From assembly GCA_017436285.1 (NCBI GenBank), contig JAFSDL010000030.1, positions 1-64,000 of the forward strand: a DNA stretch of 64,000 nucleotides. The letters run 5' to 3'. The notes beneath the pieces are model-generated. The model saw only the letters and a program-made list of their open reading frames with translations. It had not been told where the DNA came from and searched no databases. The translations under genes and the position numbers were made by a program. Shown one piece after another: positions 39,974 to 49,790 of this stretch (positions within the stretch are counted from its first letter, which is position 1; every line of letters begins with the position of its first letter). This stretch comes from Clostridia bacterium. Lineage in GTDB: Bacteria; Bacillota; Clostridia; Oscillospirales; Acutalibacteraceae.

Positions 39974-42900
39974 ATGAAACAATCAACTAAATTGTTGAGC
40001 TTGCTTCTTGCTCTCATTATGGCGTTTAGCTGTATGTCTGTTATCGGTAACGCTGCTCTCGTAAGAAACGAGATAGCCTACGACAGCATCGATGACGCTA
40101 TGATCCACCCTGAGCAGGTAGCAGATATGGCTCTTGACTTGGTAGATAACGATCTTCTTGCCGGCATGGATACCATCGACCTTTCAATTGTCGGTGAACT
40201 CCGTCTTAACAGCATTAACAATATCATAGAAGATATTGTTGATCTTAGAGGTGGTACTGTTTGGTCTATCGGTTCCGGTCTTCTCGGCGACCTTGGTGAC
40301 TTTGATTTTGACCCTCTCAAAAAGAGCGGTAGCTGGGGTGTACTTGGTATAGGTGCTTCAGCAAAGCCTTATTCTAGAGGCGATGGTGATCTTGTTGTTG
40401 TAGGTCAGCTTTTATCATTGTTGAACTCTAATGCAGATATTATTTCAAAGGTTGCTTATGGTATCGGCACTGATAATGGTATTTCTCTCGGTCTTGTAGG
40501 TAACTTCCTTGACCTTGGTGATATTGGTGATTCTCTTTCTAATATCCCTCTTTTGTTAGTAGAGCTGGTTTACGATTTGCTCGTTTATGGTTCATATAAC
40601 AGCTCATACGAAAACGAAAGCTATCCTTCTGTTGATGATCTTAAGGCTGAAGGCAAATCTCTTCCCACAGATATGGATTCTTTTGACGAGATGGTAGACA
40701 ATGCTCTTCTTAACCTTCTTATCAATCCTCAGGAATATGATTGGGAAGATGCGAATAAAGACCCATCAGACGGCAAAGAATATAAGAATTGGGATGAAAA
40801 AGCTGTAATCCTTCCCGGTGTTGCAGAATGGGTTGCTGAAAACGGCAGAGATGCTGCTATCAGTTATATTACTCCCAGAAGCAACAGCTTGTTTGCTATT
40901 CTTGACGTTCTTGCTCCTTTTGCAATTAATGATATCGGTATCAATGCTCTCAACAACAACCTCAAGAAAGCTCTTATGGAAGCTGTTGAAATCGATTTGA
41001 ACGAAATCACAGAAGCAGACCTTCCCGGTTATATTGATGACACATCTGTTGAGGCAGGCAGTGTTGCTGCTGACTTTGAAATTCTCGCAAAAGACGGCGA
41101 AGAGACATACGTAACATATATTGCATATGACCGTATGGCAAAAGATGGCAGTGATTACTATTACACAACAATGGAAACAGTTCCTCTTGATGAAAATGGC
41201 GACGGTATCCAGGATACTGACCCTGAAACAGATGAAGAGCTTACAACAAAAGAACGTAAATACTACAAAGCTAATATGTCTTCAGGTAACGATTTTGCTA
41301 CTCTCATCGATTGGTCTTGGGAATTTGTTGGTGACAATGTGACTCCTGAGGACGGTCAGACTCAGCTTGTTTATAACAACATCAAAAAAGATTATGATGG
41401 CGATGGAACAGCATCTATTGTTGAAGGCATCAACGATCTTCTTTACCTTGTTTACAACACAGCTCTTAATGGCACTGTAAAAGCTGATTTTGCAGCATTT
41501 GTTGCAGAAGTGGATTCTGCTACAGCAGCTAATGCAGCTTGCAAGGATGGTTACCTTACAGGTGCTAATGCTAACCTTATGACTAACGTTGAAAACATTA
41601 CAAAGTTTATTCTTGTAAACTTTGGTAAGTTAGTATTCGGTTCAACATCTCCTTATGCAAAGCTTACAGTTAACGATGTTAAGGATTTGGATGTTATTGA
41701 CCTTGTTGTAATGATTGGTCCCGGATTCTTTGAGGATGTTATGCCTCAGCTTATTATGCCCAAGAATGAAGATGGCACTTATGCATTCCATGACCCCGTT
41801 CAGATTTATGAGTTTGGTGCACTTGTTATCCGTGAATTTGTTACAGATATCGCTCCTAACTTAGCAGATATGAACTATGATGCATACATCTTTGAAGAGG
41901 GTGTAGACTCTGCTAACGACAGACAGTTCAAGGTGCAGGGTGCAGAGCAGTGGACTAACCTTATTCTCAATATGGGTATGGATATTGCTTATACTTACCT
42001 TTATAACCTTACAAACTTCGGTGATACATTTACCTACAGCTCATCATATACTGCAGGTCAGAAAAATGTAACTGTTTCTAACCGCGAAGCAACTTATCCT
42101 GAAGTAACAGATTCTAATGTGTATGATGAATCTCGTTGGTCTGTTATGCTTGATGAGGTTATTATTTGGGCTGCAGAGTATGTTGGCAATATGAAATCAT
42201 CCTCTGTTCTCGCAGGCTTTGAACCTAATACCATTTCCGGTAAAGGTAGCGACTATGCAGGCACAGCAAGAAGTCCTCTTACAAAGCTCAGCTATATTCT
42301 TAACACACTTCTTCCTCTTGGCTTTGTTAACGGCTTCGAATCATCTGATTATGCATTCGATGTTTATAATTTCTTTGAAAACGGCTTAAAGGCATTCCTT
42401 AATGACTTTGATCTTTCCAGAGTTCTTGGTCTCCTTGGCAGAAATATGAGTGCAACTCATTACAACCTTTTAGCTGATAGCAACCTTGTTAACGGTGTTC
42501 TTAATCTTGTAAATGGTATTCTTAATCTTGTATTTGGCACTACAATTCTCAATGGTGTTAATGCTACAAATTCAGGTACAACTCAGAGTATTGATACCGT
42601 TATTTCACAGGCAAATCTTAAGACAACAGTAAAGAACCTTCTTACAGGTCTTTACAGCAGAAAGGATGCTATCCTTCTCAATGCTCTTCCCGTTGTTGCA
42701 AAGTTAATCAAGGGTTGGGGTACAGAGCAGGCTTACAAAACTCCTGAAATTTCCTTCGATAACGCTTTTGATCTTACTGATGGTAAAACATCTGCAGCTC
42801 AGGCAGTTACAGTACGTAACGCATCTGAAGGTGTTTGGAGACATTACAGAGATGAAGACGGTACTTCACATCAGGATGAACAGTATAAGATTAAGCTTAC

Positions 42901-45712
42901 TGCTGTAAGAGCTTATGACCAGATGGGTACAGGTGCTTCAGCATATGTAACACCAACCCTTGGTACCCAAGGTACGGTTGACTATGGTGCAGCAACAACC
43001 TTTACATTTACTGTAAATACTGCAATTCCTAAGGAAGGTTTCCTTGTAAGATTTGAAGTTGACTATTTGGTATATGATGAAAACGGCGATGCTATGTCAA
43101 ATGGCGACGCCTTCACTGTTAGCAAATATGTATGGCTTAACTACAATCCGGATGATGATGGCGCTACAGTTGAAAGCAGCGGTAATGAAAGATATGCAAG
43201 GCTGTTTACACCCTACTATGTTTCTCTTGAATCAGCTGTTGAGACTATTCCCGAGCTCAGAACTGCTTATGTAGAGAGTAATAAAGTAAATAATGGTCCT
43301 GATACAACACTTTCATTCACCAACAATTCAGGTACAGTGGATGGCGTAACCTTCGGTAATTTCAGTCAGAAGTTCGCTAATAGTAACGAACAGCGATATG
43401 CAGATATATATAACTTCAAAACCTACACATTGGTATTCAAAAATGAAGATGGCGAAGATTCCAATGATACGAAGAATATTACAGGTTCATTCAATGAAGA
43501 TGCTTGGAAGGCTGCAAACAAACAACCCGGTGATGATACTACATTTAATATTGCAATCGGAAACGATGCAGCTTCAACTGTAAATACACAGATGAAAATT
43601 ATTTATTTCTCTCAGGAGGATTATAATAAGCTTTCATCTTTAGCTAAAGACGAATTATCTGCTACACGACTTTCGTCTAACCACAATACCTCAGGCAAAT
43701 ATTATGCAGATGGTATTCTTACAAGTGCAAACTCAGTAGATGCAGCCGATGAAACTGTATATCGTCAGACTAACTCTACAACTACTGCGTGGATTGCTGA
43801 AGAGGATGCAGGTCAGTGGTATGGCTCATATACCAACAGTGCCGGCACTACAGTTACAACAACAGCTACAACTTATACTGATGCTCAGGTTACAGACATA
43901 GTTACCACCAAAGATGCTGATGGTAATGTAACAGCTATGACCGGTAAGGTTGGCGATGTTGATGTTAAGAAGGTAACAGTTATTGATGGTGCTACCGCTA
44001 CATCAACATATGTAAGCGCATTCTTAGCAGGTGCTAAAGAAGGTGTTGGTGCTAAAAACTTAAATGCTTCTAACAACTTCGATTATATCGGTCTCTATGA
44101 AGCTTTGTATGTAGCATCAAAAGATATGGCAGTATTTAAGAAATCTTCTGAACAGCTTGTTGATGAAGGTCAGGGTTCTGCAATCGACTCTGCAGCAGCA
44201 GCTCTTAAGACTCAGCTCAGAGAAGTTGAAGCAGCAACAACAGACAGACGTAACTACACAGACTATAAGATGTGGAGACTTAACAGACTTAATGATGCCC
44301 GCGAGGATGCTCAGTACTATGTTGATCTTTACAAGGATAGCCTTCGTGCAATTACTGATGTCGATTCAAGATTCCCCTATAACGGAATGATTGAAAAAGA
44401 CCTTAAGGATGTTGTTTCAAATAATACCGCAGTGCTTGGCCAAAAGGGCGGTACAGACAACGCAAACCTTGTTGAAGCCCTTCTCGTACAAATGGAAGAT
44501 GAAGAGCTCAAAGCACAGACAGAATGGCTTGAAAACAGACAGAAAGAATACAGCGAACAAGAGCTTATCGACGTTGAAATGGCTTCTAACGCTTTAACAA
44601 ACACTTCAGATCGTCTTCTTGCTAAGTATGAAAGAGTTTATGATGATTATCTTTCTCTCGAGCTTACATCTGCTGAAGTTATGATCGGTGACGAAAACGG
44701 CGAATTTACTGACGCTATTAAAGCACAGTACACAGAACGCAGCTGGGCTAAGTTCGAAAATGCATATAATGCAGCTATTGCTCTTTATGATGAAGAAGAG
44801 ATGACTCAGAAGGAAATCTTCGAGGCTAAATATGAGCTTATGACATGCCGTAACGAGCTTGTTCTTGTTGAAGATGAAGCAGATTACAGCGAGCTTGAAG
44901 CTCTTATGAAGCAGGCTAAGTTTGCTCTTGATCCTGCTAACATCGGCTTGTATGACAATACAGCTGAAGAGCTTGGTCAGGTTCTTGCAGAACTCGGTAT
45001 CTGTGAATATAATGCTGAAACCGGCAAGTTCACTCTTGTTCAGGTTACACATCCTGATGGATATGGTGTTGATCTCTTCCCCGGTTCTGCAGCTTATATA
45101 AATACAGAGCCCTATTCAAAGGATGACCAGGATGTTGTTGACCAGAAAGCAACAGAGCTTAAAGAAGCTCTTGCAAGACTTAAATTCAAAGGTCTTAATA
45201 TCGGCGCAACAGAAGGTAAAAATGTAGAAATCGATACAGGTATCCTTGTTGAAGGCGATGAAGAAAACAATATTGAAGAAGTAACAGCAACAATCGCTAA
45301 GATTGCAGCAAAAACTGATGCTGAAGCTGTTAAGGCTCTCTTCAGTGTAACAGCAGATGGTGCAACTGTTGGTGTTGATAACATTACAGTTTCTAACGAC
45401 CTTCACTACACTGTTGATACAGATCTTGATGGCTTCGCAGGTACAAACTCTGTTGTTACATTCTACACAGTAGCTGATGGTGTTAAGATTCCTGTTGCAA
45501 CTGTTAGAATTGTTGTTGATGGTGATATCAACGGTGACGGTACAGTTGACGGTATTGACGCATCTCAGGCATTCCTTGTTGCTAACGACTTTGCTGAAAT
45601 TGATGGTTGCTATCTCCTTGCAGGTGACCTTGTTGATGATGACAGAGAAATTGGTAGTGGTGACTACGGTCAGATTATTAACACATATTTCGGTCAAACT
45701 GTTAAACAATAA
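39974..45712 (+). CDS. Giant secreted protein with C-terminal dockerin-like module
   Basis: A 1912-residue exported protein. The signal peptide is 1-26 (MKQSTKLLSLLLALIMAFSC...). Most of the protein is not a family I recognise; the region at about 1550-1640 has FIVAR-like helical repeats (RSWAKFENAYNAAIALYDEE). The C-terminus is dockerin-like: the first calcium-loop repeat DINGDGTVDGIDASQAF is intact, the second (GDLVDDDREIGSGDYGQ) is degenerate. Dockerins bind cohesins, so this may attach to a scaffold such as the next gene product. ATG at 39974 has GGAGG upstream. Two inverted partial copies of its 5' end lie at 38057-38190 and 38306-38472. Confidence 0.85.
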   Translation: MKQSTKLLSLLLALIMAFSCMSVIGNAALVRNEIAYDSIDDAMIHPEQVADMALDLVDNDLLAGMDTIDLSIVGELRLNSINNIIEDIVDLRGGTVWSIGSGLLGDLGDFDFDPLKKSGSWGVLGIGASAKPYSRGDGDLVVVGQLLSLLNSNADIISKVAYGIGTDNGISLGLVGNFLDLGDIGDSLSNIPLLLVELVYDLLVYGSYNSSYENESYPSVDDLKAEGKSLPTDMDSFDEMVDNALLNLLINPQEYDWEDANKDPSDGKEYKNWDEKAVILPGVAEWVAENGRDAAISYITPRSNSLFAILDVLAPFAINDIGINALNNNLKKALMEAVEIDLNEITEADLPGYIDDTSVEAGSVAADFEILAKDGEETYVTYIAYDRMAKDGSDYYYTTMETVPLDENGDGIQDTDPETDEELTTKERKYYKANMSSGNDFATLIDWSWEFVGDNVTPEDGQTQLVYNNIKKDYDGDGTASIVEGINDLLYLVYNTALNGTVKADFAAFVAEVDSATAANAACKDGYLTGANANLMTNVENITKFILVNFGKLVFGSTSPYAKLTVNDVKDLDVIDLVVMIGPGFFEDVMPQLIMPKNEDGTYAFHDPVQIYEFGALVIREFVTDIAPNLADMNYDAYIFEEGVDSANDRQFKVQGAEQWTNLILNMGMDIAYTYLYNLTNFGDTFTYSSSYTAGQKNVTVSNREATYPEVTDSNVYDESRWSVMLDEVIIWAAEYVGNMKSSSVLAGFEPNTISGKGSDYAGTARSPLTKLSYILNTLLPLGFVNGFESSDYAFDVYNFFENGLKAFLNDFDLSRVLGLLGRNMSATHYNLLADSNLVNGVLNLVNGILNLVFGTTILNGVNATNSGTTQSIDTVISQANLKTTVKNLLTGLYSRKDAILLNALPVVAKLIKGWGTEQAYKTPEISFDNAFDLTDGKTSAAQAVTVRNASEGVWRHYRDEDGTSHQDEQYKIKLTAVRAYDQMGTGASAYVTPTLGTQGTVDYGAATTFTFTVNTAIPKEGFLVRFEVDYLVYDENGDAMSNGDAFTVSKYVWLNYNPDDDGATVESSGNERYARLFTPYYVSLESAVETIPELRTAYVESNKVNNGPDTTLSFTNNSGTVDGVTFGNFSQKFANSNEQRYADIYNFKTYTLVFKNEDGEDSNDTKNITGSFNEDAWKAANKQPGDDTTFNIAIGNDAASTVNTQMKIIYFSQEDYNKLSSLAKDELSATRLSSNHNTSGKYYADGILTSANSVDAADETVYRQTNSTTTAWIAEEDAGQWYGSYTNSAGTTVTTTATTYTDAQVTDIVTTKDADGNVTAMTGKVGDVDVKKVTVIDGATATSTYVSAFLAGAKEGVGAKNLNASNNFDYIGLYEALYVASKDMAVFKKSSEQLVDEGQGSAIDSAAAALKTQLREVEAATTDRRNYTDYKMWRLNRLNDAREDAQYYVDLYKDSLRAITDVDSRFPYNGMIEKDLKDVVSNNTAVLGQKGGTDNANLVEALLVQMEDEELKAQTEWLENRQKEYSEQELIDVEMASNALTNTSDRLLAKYERVYDDYLSLELTSAEVMIGDENGEFTDAIKAQYTERSWAKFENAYNAAIALYDEEEMTQKEIFEAKYELMTCRNELVLVEDEADYSELEALMKQAKFALDPANIGLYDNTAEELGQVLAELGICEYNAETGKFTLVQVTHPDGYGVDLFPGSAAYINTEPYSKDDQDVVDQKATELKEALARLKFKGLNIGATEGKNVEIDTGILVEGDEENNIEEVTATIAKIAAKTDAEAVKALFSVTADGATVGVDNITVSNDLHYTVDTDLDGFAGTNSVVTFYTVADGVKIPVATVRIVVDGDINGDGTVDGIDASQAFLVANDFAEIDGCYLLAGDLVDDDREIGSGDYGQIINTYFGQTVKQ

Positions 45713-45768
45713 GCATTTCAAATTATTTGATGCTTTGATTTAAAAGTGATTATAAAATCCCTTGATTG

Positions 45769-45803
45769 AAAAAAACTCTCCTGCCGAGAAATCGGCAGGA
45801 GGG
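45769..45803 (-). terminator. Hairpin with terminator polarity on the minus strand
   Basis: CTCCTGCCGA/TCGGCAGGAG with a GAAA loop. The run of A on its left gives a T tract only on the minus strand, although both flanking genes are on plus. On plus it may act as an mRNA 3' hairpin for the 39974 gene. Confidence 0.5.
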
Positions 45804-45930
45804 GAAACAGAGAAATGCTATACTATTATATTATATATAGGCACAGAGCATTTTTCGGCAGTCAAGCGGTGCAGTCTTTTGACTGTTATTTGGAGAGAAT
45901 TTGAAAATTTTATCAATTGGAGGCAAACAT

Positions 45931-47004
45931 ATGTCTAAAAAGATTCTTAGTGTTATGCTTGCTCTTGTAATGGTTTTGTCTGTCTTCTCAATTTCTGCAT
46001 TTGCAGGCGTTAGCTCAAGCTATGAAAAAATTGATGAAGAAGCCGGCGAAACTCAGATTGCATACACACAAAAATGGTCACTCGTGACCGCAAACGAACC
46101 TGATGCTGACGGTTATTATACTGTTGACGTTGTTCTTGAAACAAATTATAACACAGGCGTTATTTCTTTTGATATTGTTGCTGACGGCGCAACATTAGTT
46201 GATGCTGTAGCAGGTAGTGCTATCACATACACAGCTGACGTTGCATTCTTTGAGGGTATGGAGCATGTTGATATTATTCCTAACCCCACTCTTGCACAGG
46301 CTGCAGTTGATGCACCTATCTTTACAGCAGGTTCAGTTATTGCAACGCTTACTTATGCATTGGATGATGGTGCATCCTCTGCTACTCTTAAGCTTATGAA
46401 CGATAGCAAATGCGCTGAAAACCAGGGCGGTACACTCTTTGCAGTTCGTTTAGATAACAAAACTCTTGCAAGTAACTCTGTTCACTACGGTCAGCGCGTT
46501 ATCGATGCTGAAGGCAATGATATCGCTATCGGCGCTGAAATCGCTTCTGTAACTCTTGGACAGGAAGCTGCAGCTGACCCCGTTCTCAGCGGTGTTGACA
46601 CAGGTGTTGTTGATACAGAAAATGGCTACGTTTACGGTGTTCCCGCAGGTACAACAGACTTTACAGCATATTTCACAGTTGAAAACGGTTCATTTGAAAT
46701 GGTTGCTAACGCTAGCGGCAATACAAATGGTACAGGCGCAACTCTCGTTGTAAAGAACAATGCAAACGAAGAATTCACTACTTACACACTTGTTATCTTC
46801 GGTGATGTAAACGGTGATGGTGCTGTTACAGCTACTGACTCTGCTACTGTTGCAGCTGCTTCACTCGGTGCAGATATGAGTGTAGCTGCGCAAGCATATG
46901 CTGCAGACGTTAACGGTGATGGTTCAATCACAGCTACTGACTCTGCTACTATCGCAGCAGCTTCTCTTGGTGGCGCAATTACAATTAATCCCTATGCAGC
47001 TTAA
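45931..47004 (+). CDS. Secreted cohesin-like protein with type I dockerin
   Basis: A 357-residue exported protein: signal peptide (MSKKILSVMLALVMVLSVFS..., cleaved near SAFAG), a cohesin-like beta-sandwich at about 35-200 (YYTVDVVLETNYNTGVISFD, AGSVIATLTYALDDG), a short linker and a type I dockerin at about 288-350. Both dockerin repeats are intact: DVNGDGAVTATDSATV and DVNGDGSITATDSATI, each followed by AAASLG. I chose ATG at 45931, with GGAGG 7 bases upstream, over the longer TTG reading at 45901. A protein carrying both cohesin-like and dockerin parts could link cellulosome-like components. The cohesin call is tentative; the dockerin call is firm. Confidence 0.85.
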   Translation: MSKKILSVMLALVMVLSVFSISAFAGVSSSYEKIDEEAGETQIAYTQKWSLVTANEPDADGYYTVDVVLETNYNTGVISFDIVADGATLVDAVAGSAITYTADVAFFEGMEHVDIIPNPTLAQAAVDAPIFTAGSVIATLTYALDDGASSATLKLMNDSKCAENQGGTLFAVRLDNKTLASNSVHYGQRVIDAEGNDIAIGAEIASVTLGQEAAADPVLSGVDTGVVDTENGYVYGVPAGTTDFTAYFTVENGSFEMVANASGNTNGTGATLVVKNNANEEFTTYTLVIFGDVNGDGAVTATDSATVAAASLGADMSVAAQAYAADVNGDGSITATDSATIAAASLGGAITINPYAA

Positions 47005-47026
47005 TTAGAGCTGATTAAAAATTTAA

Positions 47027-47058
47027 GAAGAGTCAATCCGGAAACGAATTGACTCTTC
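47027..47058. repeat. Intercistronic hairpin
   Basis: GAAGAGTCAAT and ATTGACTCTTC form an 11-bp stem with a 10-base loop. There is no T tract, so it looks like an mRNA end-protecting hairpin rather than a terminator. Confidence 0.6.
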
Positions 47059-47114
47059 AAGATAAGAAATTCATACAATATAAACAATTTATAATTTATT
47101 GGAGGAAAACAATA

Positions 47115-48380
47115 ATGGTTAATTCAAAAAAATTATTGAGCCTTTTCCTTGCTGTAGTAATGGTGTTTTCAGCTTTAACTGTTATGGCATCTGCTTATAC
47201 AAGAGTTGAAACAGAAGGTACTGCTGATATTGATGTTAAATACACTGTTGAAAAAGTTGACACAGTTCCCGCTAATGGTGAATCATCATTAGAACTCTCC
47301 GGTGATAACTTCTATGCTGTTACAGTTTGGATGAAATCAGCAAAGCCTGTTGATATCTTTATAGTACCTTTCCACTACAACAAGACTCTTTTCTCACCTA
47401 TCACTCTTACTGATGGTGAAGTAACCTATCCCTATGGTGCAGGTATGGACCAGGATACCTATTACTCAGATATGGGTGAAGGTGCTATCTATGCATACTC
47501 TCTTGGTGACTATATGAATAACACAGGTATGTATAAAGCTGATGGCTCATCAACAACATTAAAAGCTCAGGCAAAATGTATTGGTCTTGGTAACTCTAAC
47601 TCAGCAGGTATTACAATTACAACTGAACTCGTTTCTCCTGACCATACTCTCTATAACAAATGGGGTGCAGGTCTTCCTGAGAATACAGGTGTTTTATACA
47701 CAAGCCTTAATGTAGCAACTAAAACAAAAACAGCATACTTGAACACAATCGAAGGCATCGCAACATATACCGATTGGGTTAGAATGTTCACAGTTTATTT
47801 TGATGCAATTGCTGATGATGTAACCGGTGCAGAATTTGGTGTATTTACAGATGACTGTTTTACAGTTGACGGTAACTACGATGCTAAAGGTCTTGGTTAT
47901 TTCCAGTCTGCTACTAACTACGATGCTCAGGTTCCAACAATGAACATTGTTTCAAACGCTGTAATTGAAGCTCCTGCAGGTCCCGAAGTTGCACATGAAA
48001 AATTCATGGGCCGTATGGACAACTGGGGTGATGCAACTGCAACAATATTCGATGCAGGTTTTGTAGGTAGAATTTCTAACCTTGATGTTGAGTTAGAAGA
48101 TGATGGCAAACAGGTTAAAAACATCACTTCTATCGTTGTTGAAATTACTCGTGGTGAAGAAACTCTCACAGGTAATGCTTACCAGATTTATGCTCAGGAC
48201 GACGGTTCTTACTTGTTCCGTGCTGTTGTTAAGAATGCAAATATTGCTGACAACGAAACAGTTTCTTACAAATATATTGTAACTCTCAGCAATGGTGATG
48301 AACTCACTGCAACAGGCTCAACAACATTTGCTTCTATCTACTCAGCAGCTAAAGCAAACTACGATGCAGCTAATGCATAA
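47115..48380 (+). CDS. Secreted surface protein, function unknown
   Basis: A 421-residue exported protein. The signal peptide (MVNSKKLLSLFLAVVMVFSA, cleaved near MASAYT) resembles those of the two preceding genes. The mature part has a beta-rich domain (about 30-290) with weak cohesin-like features (FYAVTVWMKSAKPVDIFIVPFHYN, VRMFTVYFDAIADDV) and a second beta domain (about 300-415) resembling an Ig/Fn3 module. No dockerin or sorting signal was seen. I chose ATG at 47115 with GGAGG 8-9 bases upstream; longer readings lack one. It is followed after 4 bases by a small peptide gene. Confidence 0.78.
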   Translation: MVNSKKLLSLFLAVVMVFSALTVMASAYTRVETEGTADIDVKYTVEKVDTVPANGESSLELSGDNFYAVTVWMKSAKPVDIFIVPFHYNKTLFSPITLTDGEVTYPYGAGMDQDTYYSDMGEGAIYAYSLGDYMNNTGMYKADGSSTTLKAQAKCIGLGNSNSAGITITTELVSPDHTLYNKWGAGLPENTGVLYTSLNVATKTKTAYLNTIEGIATYTDWVRMFTVYFDAIADDVTGAEFGVFTDDCFTVDGNYDAKGLGYFQSATNYDAQVPTMNIVSNAVIEAPAGPEVAHEKFMGRMDNWGDATATIFDAGFVGRISNLDVELEDDGKQVKNITSIVVEITRGEETLTGNAYQIYAQDDGSYLFRAVVKNANIADNETVSYKYIVTLSNGDELTATGSTTFASIYSAAKANYDAANA

Positions 48381-48384
48381 TAAA

Positions 48385-48591
48385 ATGATTTCGAAGGCTT
48401 ACGAAAAAGCAGATTTTCAGATAATTGAATTCGCCCTTGAGGATGTTTTGACTGCTTCAAAGGTTGTTCACACAACTCAGGCAACAACATCTGCTCCCAC
48501 AACTACATTACCCGGAACAACTTTAGGTAGTGCCAATATTCCAGGTGGTAGCGGCGATGCAATATTTGATTATGATGATTTTTTCAAGTGA
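48385..48591 (+). CDS. Small EDVLT-type peptide 1
   Basis: A 68-residue ORF beginning MISKAYEKADFQIIEFALED, 4 bases after the stop of the surface protein gene and without a clear Shine-Dalgarno, so it would depend on translational coupling. The N-terminal half carries IIEFALEDVLTAS, matching IMEFELEDVLTVS in the next small gene. A Thr/Pro-rich middle follows and the C-terminus is DYDDFFK. The shared leader-like half and divergent tail recall precursor peptides, but no modification enzyme is encoded next to it. Function unknown. Confidence 0.6.
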   Translation: MISKAYEKADFQIIEFALEDVLTASKVVHTTQATTSAPTTTLPGTTLGSANIPGGSGDAIFDYDDFFK

Positions 48592-48630
48592 TTCAATAAT
48601 TTACAGATATTGAAAGGAGTATTTTTTATA

Positions 48631-48747
48631 ATGAAAAAATACACAGCACCTGAGCTCGAAATCATGGAGTTCGAGCTCGAGGATGTACTCACAGTTTCAT
48701 TGGGTGACGGTTCAGAATTACCCGGTGCAGATGATGGTTGGTATTAA
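48631..48747 (+). CDS. Small EDVLT-type peptide 2
   Basis: A 38-residue ORF (stop at 48745-48747) with a good Shine-Dalgarno (GAAAGGAG at 48612-48619, spacing 11). It starts MKKYTAPELEIMEFELEDVL and ends PGADDGWY. It shares the Y-x-x-P/A-x-x-x-I-x-EF-x-LEDVLT-x-S core with peptide 1 and the acidic/aromatic tail. It has no signal peptide or membrane segment. Two adjacent homologous small peptides of different tail sequence suggest a precursor or signalling role; the S26-like peptidase gene at 50264 is the nearest processing candidate (inference). Confidence 0.65.
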   Translation: MKKYTAPELEIMEFELEDVLTVSLGDGSELPGADDGWY

Positions 48748-48777
48748 TTCCAACTCGGTAATCCGAAAACAAATAAT

Positions 48778-48803
48778 CCCTTGCCCGTTTGCTCGGGCAA
48801 GGG
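48778..48803 (+). terminator. GC-rich hairpin after peptide 2
   Basis: CCCTTGCCCG and CGGGCAAGGG form a 10-bp stem. There is no T tract, so termination strength is uncertain. A second hairpin (CAAGCCGGG/CCCGGCTTG) follows at 48835-48856. Confidence 0.5.
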
Positions 48804-48871
48804 TGTGAGGAACCCTCAATTATTAAACATTCAGCAAGCCGGGGCAACCCGGCTTGTGTTGTGAATGAACC

Positions 48872-49240
48872 CCGTAAGGTACAGGCTTGCCTGTACCACA
48901 GTAAGACTTGAGTAGAGCGACACAGCACTATTACGGTGTGCTCTTGGTATGGGCAAGCCCATACCTTACAGATATTGCACTAAGCAGGTGTTGAGCAACA
49001 CCCCGTAAGGTACAGGCTTGCCTGTACCACAGGACATATAAAAGAGATGCATATACTTTTTTATCTGAGTTTATAAGCTTTTATATATTGAGATAAGAGA
49101 GTAAAGTAAGACTTGAGCAGAGCGTATATAGCACTATCTCAGTGCATTCTCCGGTATGGGCAAGCCCATACCTTACAGATATTGCACTAAGCAGGTGTTG
49201 AGCAACACCCCGTAAGGTACAGGCTTGCCTGTACCACAGA
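48872..49240 (+). repeat. REP/BIME array upstream of the RAYT gene
   Basis: Five palindromes alternate in orientation. Type A (GGTACAGGC/GCCTGTACC) at 48878-48897, 49009-49028 and 49216-49235; type B (GGTATGGGC/GCCCATACC, inverted) at 48946-48965 and 49153-49172. Each stem is preceded on its own strand by GTAA. Spacers share GACTTGAGCAGAGCG, TAGCACTATCTCAGTGCATT and ATTGCACTAAGCAGGTGTTG. The last palindrome ends 38 bases before the RAYT start. Confidence 0.93.
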
Positions 49241-49273
49241 GAGATTTAGTTAGAGCAAAGGAGCGGATTTGAT

Positions 49274-49783
49274 ATGGCTTTACACCAGCGCAAGCGCATG
49301 CGATTAGAAGCTTTTGATTATTCAAGTCCGGGTTGCTATTTTGTTACAATACTTACACATAATAGAAGCAAATTGTTTTGGGACTATGATAAGCTAAATG
49401 ATTCAGGTCATATTGTTGAAGAAGATATTTTGTCATTATCCGAGCATTTTAAAGATGTAAAGATAGATAATTTTATTGTTATGCCGGACCATATACATTT
49501 GATGATTACCATTGGTTGCGATGCTTTAGACGATAGTGATGAGGTTTTGTTGAAAGAGCTGTTATGTGAAAACACACATTCTAAACTCAATGTGATTGTT
49601 GGTTCACTAAAATCAGGAATAACAAGAAAAATTCACAAGCTAAAGCCCGAAATTAATGTGTGGCACAAATCATATTATGACCATATTATAAAAAATCAAA
49701 AGGATTATAATGAAACGTGGGATTATATTGATGCTAATCCTATCAGGTGGAAAATTAAATATGGTATGGTTGAAAGAGAGTGA
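49274..49783 (+). CDS. REP-associated tyrosine transposase (RAYT, Y1/HUH family)
   Basis: A 169-residue single-strand nuclease of the IS200/Y1 superfamily, RAYT branch. The N-terminal SPGCYFVTILTHNRSKLFW is typical; the HUH motif is MPDHIHLMI (His73, His75); the C-terminal block VWHKSYYDHIIKNQKDY... leads to ETWDYIDANPIRW, where the catalytic Tyr is expected (Tyr145 or Tyr151). RAYTs cut and mobilise REP hairpins rather than moving as conventional IS elements. Mirror-image arrays of REP palindromes flank it at 48872-49240 and 49791-50230. ATG at 49274 has AAAGGAG 10 bases upstream. The frame and motifs are intact, so it is probably active or recently active. Confidence 0.93.
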   Translation: MALHQRKRMRLEAFDYSSPGCYFVTILTHNRSKLFWDYDKLNDSGHIVEEDILSLSEHFKDVKIDNFIVMPDHIHLMITIGCDALDDSDEVLLKELLCENTHSKLNVIVGSLKSGITRKIHKLKPEINVWHKSYYDHIIKNQKDYNETWDYIDANPIRWKIKYGMVERE

Positions 49784-49790
49784 AGGTTTA

